64,000 nucleotides of DNA from Pseudolysobacter antarcticus (GTDB lineage Bacteria > Pseudomonadota > Gammaproteobacteria > Xanthomonadales > Rhodanobacteraceae), in assembly GCF_004168365.1 (NCBI RefSeq), contig NZ_CP035704.1, positions 4,402,001 to 4,466,000 on the forward strand, given 5' to 3'. Position 1 is the stretch's first letter. Each line of letters opens with the position of its first letter. Made by a program: the position numbers and the translations under genes. Below are positions 17,402 to 27,121 of this stretch, in pieces. The notes under the pieces were generated by a model. It worked only from the letters and a program-made list of their open reading frames with translations, was not told where the DNA came from and made no database searches.

Positions 17402-18310
17402 CTACGAACGCTGGATATACGCACTGAGTCCCTCAGCAAGTGCCGCAAAAGTTACCGCGCAACGCGGGCTTTCGCGCAGGTCTTCGTGCATTGCGATCCA
17501 CGTGTCCATCTTTAGTGAAAACTTGCTTTTCAATACACGCACGAGACTCTTGTCCTTCGCCGCGAGTGCCGACTGACAGACGCCAATACCGAAGCCCGCG
17601 CGAATGGCCGCGAGTTGTGCGAGGTCGCTATTCGCACGGAACGCGAGTGCCGCCCGCGAAAACATCGGGAACTTCTCCTGAAGTTTTCGGACGAACAAAC
17701 TCTCATTATCGAAACCAATGATGGCGTGGTACGACAAGGCATCCATCGCTGCGGGAGTGCCATGCATCCGCAGATAATCTTTGCGCGCAAACAGGCCCAA
17801 TTCGATACCACCGACCCGCTTGGCTACCAAAGCCTGCTGTGTCGGTCGGAGCATCCGCACGGCGATATCCGCTTCGCGGTGCAACAGATCGTCCACTTTG
17901 TTCGACAACACTAGCTCGATGATAAGCTCGGGATGTTTGCCACGCAGTGCCGCGAGGATCGGCGGCAGCACCTCGACGCCAATGATCTCGCTTGCAGTAA
18001 TGCGCACCGTGCCGCGAACACCTGATCCGTGACTACTCGCAACCCTGCGCAACGCGGCCGCAGTCGAGGCCACACCGGTTGCATACGGCTTCAGTTCAAG
18101 CGCGGCATCGGTTGGCGCAAAACCATCAACCGAGCGCGTGAACAGTTTTAATGCCAACGCCTTCTCCAAGCTGTCGATGTGGCGACCGACCGTTGGTTGA
18201 GTCAGGCCCATCGCACGGCCCGCCGCTGACAGCGAGCCGGTATCCAGCACATTCAGAAAGGTTCGGTACCACTCCCAGCTCGGCTCTTTTTCCAACATTA
18301 TGATATGCAT
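17402..18310 (-). CDS. LysR family transcriptional regulator
   Basis: This 302-residue protein has the LysR winged helix-turn-helix at about residues 13-72 (TFLNVLDTGSLSAAGRAMGLTQPTVGRHIDSLEKALALKLFTRS) followed by a substrate-binding effector domain. It diverges from the NAD-binding epimerase gene at 18424 with a 113-base intergenic region, the classic arrangement in which a LysR protein controls the neighbouring gene and itself. ATG 18310 is used; ATG 18298 (MLEKEP) is an alternative and neither has a strong ribosome binding site. No T-N11-A site could be singled out confidently. Confidence 0.9.
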   Translation of the reverse strand: MHIIMLEKEPSWEWYRTFLNVLDTGSLSAAGRAMGLTQPTVGRHIDSLEKALALKLFTRSVDGFAPTDAALELKPYATGVASTAAALRRVASSHGSGVRGTVRITASEIIGVEVLPPILAALRGKHPELIIELVLSNKVDDLLHREADIAVRMLRPTQQALVAKRVGGIELGLFARKDYLRMHGTPAAMDALSYHAIIGFDNESLFVRKLQEKFPMFSRAALAFRANSDLAQLAAIRAGFGIGVCQSALAAKDKSLVRVLKSKFSLKMDTWIAMHEDLRESPRCAVTFAALAEGLSAYIQRS

Positions 18311-18423
18311 TTATTTATAGATACGATGCGATTCTAGGCAATTTTCATTTATCAGTCGATCTTGCAAACTGGGCTCTCTCGCAGCAACACCGCTCGGTTT
18401 GAGCGCAACCCAGGAGTATCGTC

Positions 18424-19365
18424 ATGTCTAAAGTCGCATTGTTCGGCGCCGCCGGCGTCATCGGTCAAAGCATTGCCGCCTCGCTAGCCAAGCAGGGGCA
18501 GTCGTACCGCGTGGTCGGCCGCAGTGAAGCCAGCCTGCGCAAGGCTTTCGGAGCGGACCCGCTCGCCGAAATAGTCACATGGAACCCCGACTCGCCCGCT
18601 TCCGTGCAAGCCGCCGCAACCGGTGTCGAGACCTTGATCTACATGGTCGGCGTGAACTACTGGCAGTTCGAACTGCATCCGGAACTCATGCGCAAAACGC
18701 TCGAGGGTGCCATCGCCGCCGGCGTGAAAAACATCATTCTGATCGGCACCGTTTATCCGTATGGACGGCCGCAAACCAACCCGGTGCGCGAGGATCATCC
18801 GCGCCAGCCGCATACCTTCAAAGGGCGCATGCGCAAGGCGCAGGAAGATCTGGTGATGCAAGCTCATGCAGACGGCAAAATCCGTGCGACCGTCTTGCGG
18901 CTGCCAGACTTCTACGGCCCTGGCGTGGAGGCCAGTCTTCTGCACGGTGCGGCGCGCGCTGCCGTGCGCGGCGGTACGGCAGACATGCTCGGGCCGCTCG
19001 ACCGCCCGCATGAATTCGTCTTCGTCCCCGACGTCGGCCCGGTGGTCGCGAGACTGTTGGATACGCCGGCGGCGTTCGGCAAAATCTGGAACTTAGCCGG
19101 CGCAGGTATCACGACGCAGCGCGAATTGGTGAAGGAGATGGAACGTCAAACCGGGGCGAAGCTCAAGCTGCGTGTAGCGGGCAAGACGATGCTGCGCCTG
19201 ATTGGCCTGTTCAATCGCTTCATGCGTGAGATGGTCGAGATGAACTACCTCATGACCGATCCGTTAATCATGGACGATACAGCACTGCAGCAATTGATCG
19301 GGCCGATTCGCAAGACGCCGTATGTGGAAGGCATCCGTCAGATGCTGGCGGCCGGCACTGCCTAG
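18424..19365 (+). CDS. NAD(P)-binding epimerase/reductase (extended SDR)
   Basis: This 313-residue protein has the Rossmann motif GAAGVIG at residues 8-14, and VYPYG and YGPG segments typical of atypical extended SDR or NAD-dependent epimerase-like proteins. The canonical Tyr-x3-Lys pair is not obvious; KGRMRKAQED lies where YxxxK would be expected, so catalysis may differ. CAGGAGTATCGTC provides a ribosome binding site before the ATG. It is divergent from a LysR regulator that probably controls it. The substrate is unknown. Confidence 0.8.
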   Translation: MSKVALFGAAGVIGQSIAASLAKQGQSYRVVGRSEASLRKAFGADPLAEIVTWNPDSPASVQAAATGVETLIYMVGVNYWQFELHPELMRKTLEGAIAAGVKNIILIGTVYPYGRPQTNPVREDHPRQPHTFKGRMRKAQEDLVMQAHADGKIRATVLRLPDFYGPGVEASLLHGAARAAVRGGTADMLGPLDRPHEFVFVPDVGPVVARLLDTPAAFGKIWNLAGAGITTQRELVKEMERQTGAKLKLRVAGKTMLRLIGLFNRFMREMVEMNYLMTDPLIMDDTALQQLIGPIRKTPYVEGIRQMLAAGTA

Positions 19366-19477
19366 CGTGGAGTCAAATCGACTCGCGGCATGTATTAGCG
19401 CGCTCGAACGCAAATTGAGCGGCGTTCGAACGGGCAATTCAGCGGCTGTTTTGCGCGGGATGTGCGCGGTCGAATCG

Positions 19478-20287
19478 TCAGCGCGACGAAACGTATTTCT
19501 CGCGACGGATCTGCGGAATCGGCAGGCCGGCGGTCTTCAGCAACTCGAACGCCTGATCGACCATGTTCGGATTGCCGCAGAGATAAGCGATGTCATTGGT
19601 TGCATCGGGTTGCAACTCGGCGAGCGCGACCTGGGCATGGCCGCGGCGATCGTTCGGACGCGGCACCGCGCGTGGCTCGCGACTCAGACACGGATGAAAG
19701 CTGAAACCCGGCGTCGTATTGGCGAACTCTTCAAACTCTTCGCCGTACAACAATTCGCCTTCGTTGCGCGCGCCGTAGATCAGCGCAAATTCGCAGTCGC
19801 GTTGCGCGATGAGCTGTTTGATCTGCGGCAACATCGCGCGATACGGGGTGACGCCGGTGCCGGTGCCGACCAGCAGATAACGTTTGTTCTGGTCCGCATC
19901 CATCAGGCAGAAACGGCCGTACGGCCCGCTTGCGTCGATGGTCTCGCCTTCCTGCAAACCGCCGAGCAGTTTCGTCGCCGCACCGCCATCGACATACGAA
20001 ACCGCGATTTCCAGCCGCTGCACCGGCGTGCTATCACCCGCACCGATCGTGGCGACGGAATAACTGCGTTTGGTCGGTTTGCCATCGTCGTAATGGAAAT
20101 GGACCTGCACGAACTGGCCCGGAATGAACGCAAATGGCAAACCATCGGCGCGCTCGAAGGCCATGTGACGCACGGCGGGCGCAAGCATGTGGCTGGCGGC
20201 GAGTTTGAGGGAGAAGTGGTCGGCCAAGATAAATTCCAATCGATATTGAATACGTCCGCGCCGGTTGCGCGAATACGCCGCGCCCAT
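19478..20287 (-). CDS. Ferredoxin/flavodoxin-NADP reductase-like FAD oxidoreductase
   Basis: This protein of up to 269 residues belongs to the ferredoxin-NADP reductase family. FAD binding is seen in RSYSVA (about 74-79), followed by the NAD(P) motif GTGTGVTPYRAM (about 142-153) and a C-terminal YLCGNPNMVDQA segment. Transfer of electrons between NAD(P)H and a ferredoxin, flavodoxin or oxygenase partner is expected. The start is uncertain: ATG 20287 lies only about 50 bases from the divergent ABC gene and has no ribosome binding site, and a downstream TTG or ATG may be used. There is no oxygenase partner nearby. Confidence 0.83.
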   Translation of the reverse strand: MGAAYSRNRRGRIQYRLEFILADHFSLKLAASHMLAPAVRHMAFERADGLPFAFIPGQFVQVHFHYDDGKPTKRSYSVATIGAGDSTPVQRLEIAVSYVDGGAATKLLGGLQEGETIDASGPYGRFCLMDADQNKRYLLVGTGTGVTPYRAMLPQIKQLIAQRDCEFALIYGARNEGELLYGEEFEEFANTTPGFSFHPCLSREPRAVPRPNDRRGHAQVALAELQPDATNDIAYLCGNPNMVDQAFELLKTAGLPIPQIRREKYVSSR

Positions 20288-20337
20288 GCGATTTTACGGA
20301 GCCGCTATACTAACGGTCTTGCCCCGATAACGCAGCC

Positions 20338-21303
20338 ATGAGCACGATTCCCGCCCTCGAAGTCACCGACCTACGCAAAACCTACGCCACCGGCGTGCAA
20401 GCCCTGAAGGGCATTACCCTGAGCGTGCAACCCGGCGATTTTTTCGCCTTGCTCGGACCGAACGGCGCGGGTAAATCCACCTTGATCGGCATCCTCAGTT
20501 CGCTGGTGAATTCGAGTGGCGGATCGGCGCGCGTGTTCGGCGTGGACATTCACAGCCATCGCAGCGAAGCGATGCGCCTGATCGGTCTGGTGCCGCAGGA
20601 AATCAACTTCAACCAGTTCGAAAAACCGTTCGACATCTGCGTCAACCAAGCTGGTTTTTATGGCGTGTCGCGTAACGAGGCGAGGCAACGCGCCGAACGT
20701 TACCTCAAGGAATTGTCGTTGTGGGACAAGGCGCAGATGCCATCGCGCACCTTGTCCGGCGGCATGAAACGACGCCTCATGATCGCGCGCGCGATGATGA
20801 ACGAGCCGCGTTTGCTGATCCTCGACGAACCCACCGCCGGCGTCGATATCGAGGTGCGCCGCTCGATGTGGAAGTTCATCACCGGCATCAACGAGGCCGG
20901 CACCACGGTGATCCTGACCACGCATTATCTCGAAGAAGCCGAGCAGCTGTGCCGCAACATCGCGATCATCGACAAGGGCACGATCATCGAGAACACGGCG
21001 ATGAAACTGTTACTAGCCAAGCTCGATGTCGAGACTTTCGTGCTCGATCTCGCCAGCGCTAGCGACAATCTGCCCGAGGTGCCGGGCGTCAAGCTCGTAC
21101 GCATCGACGCGCAAACGCTCGAAGCAGAAATGTCGCGCTCGCACGATCTCAATTCGTTGTTCGCCGCGCTGACTACGCAAGGCATGGTCGTGACCTCGAT
21201 GCGCAACAAGACCAACCGGCTCGAAGAACTTTTCCTGCGCCTGGTCGAGGCCGGCAAAGTCGATGCGTCGGTATTGGCCGCAGCCAAGGGAGCGGCAGCA
21301 TGA
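20338..21303 (+). CDS. yadG: ABC-2 type exporter ATP-binding protein (YadG-like)
   Basis: This 321-residue ATPase has Walker A GPNGAGKST (40-48), signature LSGGM (139-143), Walker B LLILDEPTAGVD (159-170) and an H-loop His in TTHYLEEAEQL. The LSGGMKRR and PTAGVD features and the C-terminal extension are typical of YadG-like ABC-2 exporters. It overlaps the permease start by 4 bases. A TATACT at 20306-20311 could be the -10, without a convincing -35. The exported substrate of YadGH-type systems is not well established. Confidence 0.93.
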   Translation: MSTIPALEVTDLRKTYATGVQALKGITLSVQPGDFFALLGPNGAGKSTLIGILSSLVNSSGGSARVFGVDIHSHRSEAMRLIGLVPQEINFNQFEKPFDICVNQAGFYGVSRNEARQRAERYLKELSLWDKAQMPSRTLSGGMKRRLMIARAMMNEPRLLILDEPTAGVDIEVRRSMWKFITGINEAGTTVILTTHYLEEAEQLCRNIAIIDKGTIIENTAMKLLLAKLDVETFVLDLASASDNLPEVPGVKLVRIDAQTLEAEMSRSHDLNSLFAALTTQGMVVTSMRNKTNRLEELFLRLVEAGKVDASVLAAAKGAAA

Positions 21304-22076
21304 ATTCGCACAGCAATCTTGTTGCCCTCGGCACCATCCTGATCCGCGAAATCTCGCGCATTCTGCGCATCTGGACCCAGACGCTATTGCCGTCGGCGAT
21401 CACGATGACGCTGTATTTCGTGATCTTCGGCAGCATGATCGGCGGTCGAATCGGCGAGATTCGCCCGGGCATCAATTACATCGATTACCTGTCGCCGGGC
21501 CTGATCATGATGAGTGTGATCACCAACAGTTACGGCAATGTCAGCTCGTCATTCTTCGGCGCGAAATTCCAGCGTTATGTCGAGGAAATGCTGGTATCGC
21601 CGATGCCGGGCTGGGTGATCCTGACCGGTTACGTCGGCGCCTCGGTGCTGCGCGGCCTGATCGTGGCGGTGATCGTGCTGGCGATTTCGCTGTGCTTCAC
21701 GCATGTGCATCTGTATCACCCGCTGGTCACGCTTTCGACCGTGCTGCTGACGGCGATCGTGTTTGCGCTGGCGGGTTTCATCAATGCGATCTACGCCAAG
21801 AAATTCGACGATGTCGCGTTGATTCCGACCTTCGTCCTCACGCCGCTGACCTATCTCGGCGGCGTGTTTTATTCGGTCGATCAGCTCTCGTCGTTCTGGC
21901 ATGGCATTTCGCTGGCGAACCCGATCCTGTACATGGTCAACGCGTTTCGCTACGGCCTGCTCGGTATCAGCGATATCAGTCTGGGCATTGCGTATGCGGT
22001 GATGATCGGTTTGGCTGTGGTGCTAGCGGCGATCAGTTTGAACCTGCTCAAACGCGGCGTCGGTTTGCGTAGCTGA
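21300..22076 (+). CDS. yadH: ABC-2 type exporter permease (YadH-like)
   Basis: This 258-residue inner-membrane protein has six predicted helices and the ABC-2 hallmark segments IDYLSPGLIMMSV and PLTYLGGVFYSVDQL near the C-terminal half. It overlaps the ATPase gene by 4 bases (ATGA), so the pair forms a two-gene operon. It would dimerise with two copies of the YadG-like ATPase to form an exporter. Length agrees with YadH. Confidence 0.93.
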   Translation: MNSHSNLVALGTILIREISRILRIWTQTLLPSAITMTLYFVIFGSMIGGRIGEIRPGINYIDYLSPGLIMMSVITNSYGNVSSSFFGAKFQRYVEEMLVSPMPGWVILTGYVGASVLRGLIVAVIVLAISLCFTHVHLYHPLVTLSTVLLTAIVFALAGFINAIYAKKFDDVALIPTFVLTPLTYLGGVFYSVDQLSSFWHGISLANPILYMVNAFRYGLLGISDISLGIAYAVMIGLAVVLAAISLNLLKRGVGLRS

Positions 22077-22083
22077 TCCGCGA

Positions 22084-22139
22084 TTCGCGCATTCGATTGC
22101 GCGAAATATTCATCACCGCATCGAGCTGCGATGCGGTGA
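22084..22139. terminator. Two hairpins between convergent genes
   Basis: A TTCGCGCA/TGCGCGAA stem (22084-22091 and 22098-22105) is followed by an 11-bp perfect stem TCACCGCATCG/CGATGCGGTGA (22113-22123 and 22129-22139). They occupy the gap between the convergent yadH-like and LVIVD genes. Neither has a long T-tract, so terminator function is only likely. Confidence 0.45.
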
Positions 22140-22170
22140 GGATGACGCATTCAATCAGGCAGCGGCGCGA

Positions 22171-24225
22171 TCAAATCCCGTTGCGTAGCAACGTAGAATT
22201 CCGGCGCCAGATCGTCAGCGCGAACAGCAGCGACAGGGCAATGCTGGCCCACAGCGACAACGCCGGTATCGGTCGTGCAATCACCCCGGGCGCTACCGCC
22301 ACCGGCTTGAATACATACGTGCCGGCCTCGGCGGCGAACGCGAATACACGACCGTCCGGCGCCAACGCGAGCTTGCGCACCGAGAATCCGGTCAGATGTC
22401 GTGCACTAAACGCGGGTGCCTGCTTGTTGCTGACATCAACTTCGGCCACGCCGTATTCGTCACCAACATACGCCACCTTGCCGACCACGATCACGGCATG
22501 CGCCGAGTTGTAGTCCGGCAATTGCGCATTGCCCGGCAACATCACGCTGCCGAGTAGCTGCGGATTCGATTTGCCCGTGGTATCGACGATGCGCAGGCTG
22601 CCATCGCTGCAGGCTATATACGTGGTATTGCCATCGGCGCTGACGTCAACGCCGCTGGCTTCCGTACAATCGGTGTATTGGCCGAGCAGTGTCGGGGTGG
22701 TTGGATCGGAAACATCGACCACACGCAGGCCGCCATCACCGAACGTGGCGCCGTCAACAAGATAGGCGTAATTGCCGCGCACTGTCAGGTCGTAAGTCTG
22801 GCTGGTGACGAGCTCGCCGAGTTCCTGCGGATCGGCCGGATTGGAAACATCGAGGATCTTGAAGATGCCGCCGTTGGTCGTGCTGGCGACATACACGCGA
22901 TTGCCGTGCGCTTCGATGGCGCTGGCGAACGGAAAATCAAAGCGCCCGAGTTCGGTCGGATGGAGCGGATCGGTCAGGTCAGCGATCAACACGCCGTAGC
23001 CCCAGGCGGCGAGATAAGCACGGCCGCTGTCGACCGAGATATCTTCCATGTCGCGTGCGGCAAAATTGGCCGGCAAGTCGGCGTCGTAACGCGCTTGCGC
23101 GGCTAACGTGTTGCTGTCGAACACGCCGAGGCCATAACCAGTTTGCGCGAAATACGCGTGGGTTGAATCGAACGCGCCGGCGTGCACCATTACGCCGAAC
23201 GGCAGGACGAAACTTGCCGTTAGCACCGGGTTCAGCGGATCGGCGCCGCCGAGCAGCAGGCCGTGATCGATATCGGTCAGGATCAACGCACCGAACGGCG
23301 TGGCGGCTACCTGTGCCGGCGCGAACGCGTCCATCGCCACCGTGCGCAGCAGCACCGGCGCACTCGGCGTGGTGAAATCCCAGACCTGGATACCGCTCGC
23401 ACCGACCAGATACAACACGTTGCCGAGGCGGATCGCGTGATAAGCGACATCGATCGATGTATCGAATACCTGCGTGATATTGGCCGGATCGTTCAAGTCG
23501 TAAATCATCAGATCCAGACCCACGCCGATCGCATAACCGTCGGTTAGTGCCGCGCGCAAAATCGTATCGCCGTCGAGCGAGGTATAGCCGGCCTCGACCG
23601 GTGCCGCCGGGTCGGAAATATCAACCACATGCACGATGCGGCCGCCGGAGAAACTCGTACCCGTGGTCAGCAGCTGGCCGCCATACACGCCCATCGCCTC
23701 GAATTCATAGACACCGCCGACCAGGCCGACATACACCGGCGCGAGCGGGTGGGTGGCATCCAGCACGACCAGGCCATTGTCGGCGTCGCCCAGATACACG
23801 TAGTTGCCGGATGCGGCGAGACCGACCGGGCGTTTGTAGTCCGAAGCGATGTAGTCGTCGATTTCCGCGACGACCCGCGGATGCGCTGGATCGGTCAGCG
23901 AAAAGATCGTGATGCCGCCCGTATCCGACGGAGAATTCCATGCGGCGTAGAGGTAGCCGCCGACCAGCGCCAGCGCGCGCACCGGGCCTGGCGCGGGAGC
24001 GCCGCTGGTGCGACTGGCGATCAGCGGATGGGTCGGATCGCTCATGTTCCACGTCGTCAGCGTAGCGCCGGTGCCGACATACAAATAGTTGCCCTGCGTC
24101 ACCGGTGGTGACAGCGCACCGCCGCCGACATCGGCCAAGGTCAGCGTTGCCGCCGTCGTATTGCCGACGATCGCCAGCAGACTGAATAAAACAAAACTCG
24201 ATACGCGCAGCAATTTCATGTTCAT
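22171..24225 (-). CDS. Exported LVIVD-repeat beta-propeller protein with IPTL-CTERM-like tail
   Basis: This 684-residue protein starts at ATG 24225 after AGGAAAAG; the open frame extends further but without a signal peptide. After the signal peptide (cleavage near TTAA) come many repeats of the form YVYLGDxxxGLVVLDxxxPxxPxxVG, the LVIVD pattern that builds a beta-propeller. The C-terminus reads RPIPALSLWASIALSLLFALTIWRRN, broken here by function: the IPALSLW motif, a hydrophobic helix and a basic tail, which closely match the IPTL-CTERM sorting signal. It is therefore probably surface-sorted. It follows the winged-helix/TPR regulator gene on the same strand by 206 bases. Ligand unknown. Confidence 0.83.
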   Translation of the reverse strand: MNMKLLRVSSFVLFSLLAIVGNTTAATLTLADVGGGALSPPVTQGNYLYVGTGATLTTWNMSDPTHPLIASRTSGAPAPGPVRALALVGGYLYAAWNSPSDTGGITIFSLTDPAHPRVVAEIDDYIASDYKRPVGLAASGNYVYLGDADNGLVVLDATHPLAPVYVGLVGGVYEFEAMGVYGGQLLTTGTSFSGGRIVHVVDISDPAAPVEAGYTSLDGDTILRAALTDGYAIGVGLDLMIYDLNDPANITQVFDTSIDVAYHAIRLGNVLYLVGASGIQVWDFTTPSAPVLLRTVAMDAFAPAQVAATPFGALILTDIDHGLLLGGADPLNPVLTASFVLPFGVMVHAGAFDSTHAYFAQTGYGLGVFDSNTLAAQARYDADLPANFAARDMEDISVDSGRAYLAAWGYGVLIADLTDPLHPTELGRFDFPFASAIEAHGNRVYVASTTNGGIFKILDVSNPADPQELGELVTSQTYDLTVRGNYAYLVDGATFGDGGLRVVDVSDPTTPTLLGQYTDCTEASGVDVSADGNTTYIACSDGSLRIVDTTGKSNPQLLGSVMLPGNAQLPDYNSAHAVIVVGKVAYVGDEYGVAEVDVSNKQAPAFSARHLTGFSVRKLALAPDGRVFAFAAEAGTYVFKPVAVAPGVIARPIPALSLWASIALSLLFALTIWRRNSTLLRNGI

Positions 24226-24431
24226 GGCCGGACTTTTCCTCAGCGATTGACGGTGACAGAGCGCCGCGACAGGGCGAGCATTGCATGCGCACGAAAGAGT
24301 CACGCGATGGTCCGGTCGGGCGTCGCGGATTGTCCGCAGTGGCGCGAAAATGCGCATGCGCAATCGATGTGCAGACGATGTACGAGCTGTGCCGGGATGG
24401 CGTTATCGCTGTGCGAAGCGGCCAAATGGCC

Positions 24432-26852
24432 TTATCGCGGCGGGGTGGCGGACATCGCTGCAGTTTGCGGACCGAGCAATCGCGCTGCAGTTTCTTCGGC
24501 TTTGCGCGCGGCATCGCTCTGCCCGAGCGCACGAAACAGTTGCGCCTGCGCGGTCGCCACGCGCAGGTCGCGATCCGCCCAGACGCTGATGCGCCCGGCG
24601 ACGATACGCGCACTGTCGAGCTGACTGGCCGCGATCAGCGCCTGCAGATACGGCACCGCCACGGCGACCAGATCCTCCGCTACGTTGAAGCGGATCGCGC
24701 TCTGCAACGCCGCAGCAAATTGTTCGAGCGCGGCTTCGGTTCGATGCGCGGCGGCGTCCTGCTCGGCGTCGAGCAGTTGCAGGTAGATCGCGCGCCAGTC
24801 GCCAGCGGCATTGCTGCCGATCCACGTGCGCAAGGTTTGCAGTAACGCCGCCGCATCTGCAGCTTGACCGTTGTGCAGCAATACGTGAGTGCGCAACACC
24901 GCCGTGCGCAGGTAGCGGGTCGGTTCAGCATCGCGGAAATCGCTGCTGAGCGCAGCTTCGGCGAAACGCGCCGCGGCAACGGCGTCGCCATGACGCCACG
25001 CGATGTTCGCAGCCAGTGCGTCGGCGCAGGCGCGCGCCAGTGAATCGGCGTGCGGATCGGCTTCGTTGCGGATACGCGAGAGCAAAAGCAACGCCTCGTC
25101 ATGCTGCCCGGAATCGGTCAACGCTTCGGCGCGCACGCAGGTCAGCGTCCAGCGCAGGCGCAGGTTGTTGGTGTGTTGCTCGGCCGGCCAGAAACGTGTC
25201 GTGGTGGCCTGCGCGGCGGCAAAATCCAGCATCTCGCGCTCGGCACTCGCCTGTTGCCCGAGCGCATAAGCCAGACCTTCGCGCAGGCCGAGTAGCTCGA
25301 ATTCACGCACGGCGTTTTTCAGCAACGGCAGCGCTTCGGCGGGGCGGTGACGCATGCTCTGGATCTCGCCGAGATTCACATCGACCGCGGCCACGCCCTG
25401 GCCGTCACCGGTGGCTTCGAGCTCAGTGCGCGCACGCGACAGTTCGCTGATCGCTTCGTCGAAACGCTGTTTCTGCGCGAGCACGCTGCCACGCCCGAGA
25501 TAAGCGACGCCAAGCACGACCGGATCGGATTGGCCTTGGCGCAAGGTGATCGCTTCTTCGTAAGTATCGCTGGCGAGATCAATCTTGTTCTGCCGCAAAT
25601 AAGCGCCGGCCAGAGTGATCAGCGCGCGGGCGCGCAGCGCTGCATCGCGTTGCGGCGAGAGGCGATCGAGCAAGACATGCAGGCGCGATTCGGTGGCCAC
25701 ATAATTGCCGCTGCGAAATTCGATCTGCGCCATGCGCTGTTCGACGCGCGGCTGATGTTGCAACTCCGGCGTGGCCGCGCGGATCAGGTCGCGGGCCTGA
25801 TCGAGCTGGTCGGCCAGCATCGCGGCGCCGGAACGTTGCATCAATTCTTCGAGTTGCGGTGTGGTCGGTTCGCTAGTGGCGATATTAAGTTTGTGGCCGA
25901 GTTTGTTCAACAGCAAATCGGCGGCGTCGCGCGCGGCTTTGATCGCGTCATCGGCCTGCGCCTCGACACTCTGATCGTTCTGCGCGCCGAACACATCGAG
26001 GCGCACCGTCCAGCGCGCGCCATCGCTGCGCACGCGCGGCAAGATGCGCATTGCTGCGACCTTCGCGAGCTGCGTGTCGTGCAGCAAATCGGTCTTGTTG
26101 GCGACATCGCGCTGTTTCAGCAGGGCGACCACACTCTCGCTCGGCATCGTATACAGCGCGCCATCGCGCAGACGATTCGCCACGAGATCCATCAGGCCGA
26201 AACGCAGCCAGCGCCAGTCGTCCGACGCGCTGACTTCGGCGGGCAATACCAGCGCCAGTGCTGCGGAATTTTCCGTGTTTGCGGCGGCGGTATTGCTGGC
26301 AACGGCGGCGACATCGCGCCGATTCGTGGCCAGCAGAAACCAGAGCAAAACCACCACCAGCGCGATGCTCGCGAACGCGGCTAGTACCAACGTTATCCGC
26401 TGCGGAATTTTCCGCGGCGATATTGCTGACGGCATGCTCGGCATTTCGATGCCTGGCGCCGCCGCCGCTGCGATATCCGCTGGCACTGCATCCATCGGCG
26501 GTGCTGCCGCCACGATCGGCGGTGATGTTTCCACCGATGCGGCCAACGCCACAATTTCACCGACCCAGCGATAACCAAAACGTGGCACCGTGCGAATGGT
26601 GCGCTGCTCGTTGCCGGTGTCGCCGAGGCTGCGCCGAATCTTGACTACGGTATGGCTGAGCAAGGCATCGCTGACTTCGACGCGACCCCAAACCGCCGCA
26701 ATCAATTCATCGCGACCGACCGCACGCTCACGATGTTCGATGAGATACGCCAGGCACTCGAATGCGCGCGCCGGCAGTGCGACCAGAATGTCGTGCCGAT
26801 GCAGTTCGCGTGTGGCTGAATTGAGTTGGAAATCGTCGAAGCGATAAATCAT
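24432..26852 (-). CDS. Membrane winged-helix regulator with periplasmic TPRs (CadC-like)
   Basis: This 806-residue protein has an OmpR/PhoB-type DNA-binding domain at residues 1-100 (FECLAYLIEHRERAVGRDEL, then VVKIRRSLGDTGNEQRTIRTVPRFGYRW), a Pro/Ala-rich linker, one membrane helix at about 152-176 and a long helical TPR-rich part to the C-terminus. This is the CadC/ToxR plan, in which a membrane-bound regulator senses a periplasmic signal. The frame extends upstream, but ATG 26852 gives the canonical start MIYRFDDF. It lies upstream of the LVIVD gene and is divergent from the DUF2167 gene, both possible targets. Glu/Ala-rich TPR degeneration makes repeat counting unreliable. Confidence 0.87.
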   Translation of the reverse strand: MIYRFDDFQLNSATRELHRHDILVALPARAFECLAYLIEHRERAVGRDELIAAVWGRVEVSDALLSHTVVKIRRSLGDTGNEQRTIRTVPRFGYRWVGEIVALAASVETSPPIVAAAPPMDAVPADIAAAAAPGIEMPSMPSAISPRKIPQRITLVLAAFASIALVVVLLWFLLATNRRDVAAVASNTAAANTENSAALALVLPAEVSASDDWRWLRFGLMDLVANRLRDGALYTMPSESVVALLKQRDVANKTDLLHDTQLAKVAAMRILPRVRSDGARWTVRLDVFGAQNDQSVEAQADDAIKAARDAADLLLNKLGHKLNIATSEPTTPQLEELMQRSGAAMLADQLDQARDLIRAATPELQHQPRVEQRMAQIEFRSGNYVATESRLHVLLDRLSPQRDAALRARALITLAGAYLRQNKIDLASDTYEEAITLRQGQSDPVVLGVAYLGRGSVLAQKQRFDEAISELSRARTELEATGDGQGVAAVDVNLGEIQSMRHRPAEALPLLKNAVREFELLGLREGLAYALGQQASAEREMLDFAAAQATTTRFWPAEQHTNNLRLRWTLTCVRAEALTDSGQHDEALLLLSRIRNEADPHADSLARACADALAANIAWRHGDAVAAARFAEAALSSDFRDAEPTRYLRTAVLRTHVLLHNGQAADAAALLQTLRTWIGSNAAGDWRAIYLQLLDAEQDAAAHRTEAALEQFAAALQSAIRFNVAEDLVAVAVPYLQALIAASQLDSARIVAGRISVWADRDLRVATAQAQLFRALGQSDAARKAEETAARLLGPQTAAMSATPPR

Positions 26853-27121
26853 GCCGCTATGGTAGCGTGCGCGTGGTAAAGCTGTTGTCACATCATGCCG
26901 ATCCAGTACCTGAAAAAAATTCGCCACAGGTGAATTCGCCATGGCCGAATGAGGACGCAACGCTCATGCATTTCGTTGCAGCGCCAACCCATGTCGTGTC
27001 GTAGAATGCCGCGATTGGGGAAAACAACGTTGCGGCTTGCCAGCTTGCAAACAGGCGTGGGGAGAATAGCGTCTGGCGTTGTGTCGCCAATCCACCACCG
27101 ACGATTCCAGGGAGCTTGACG

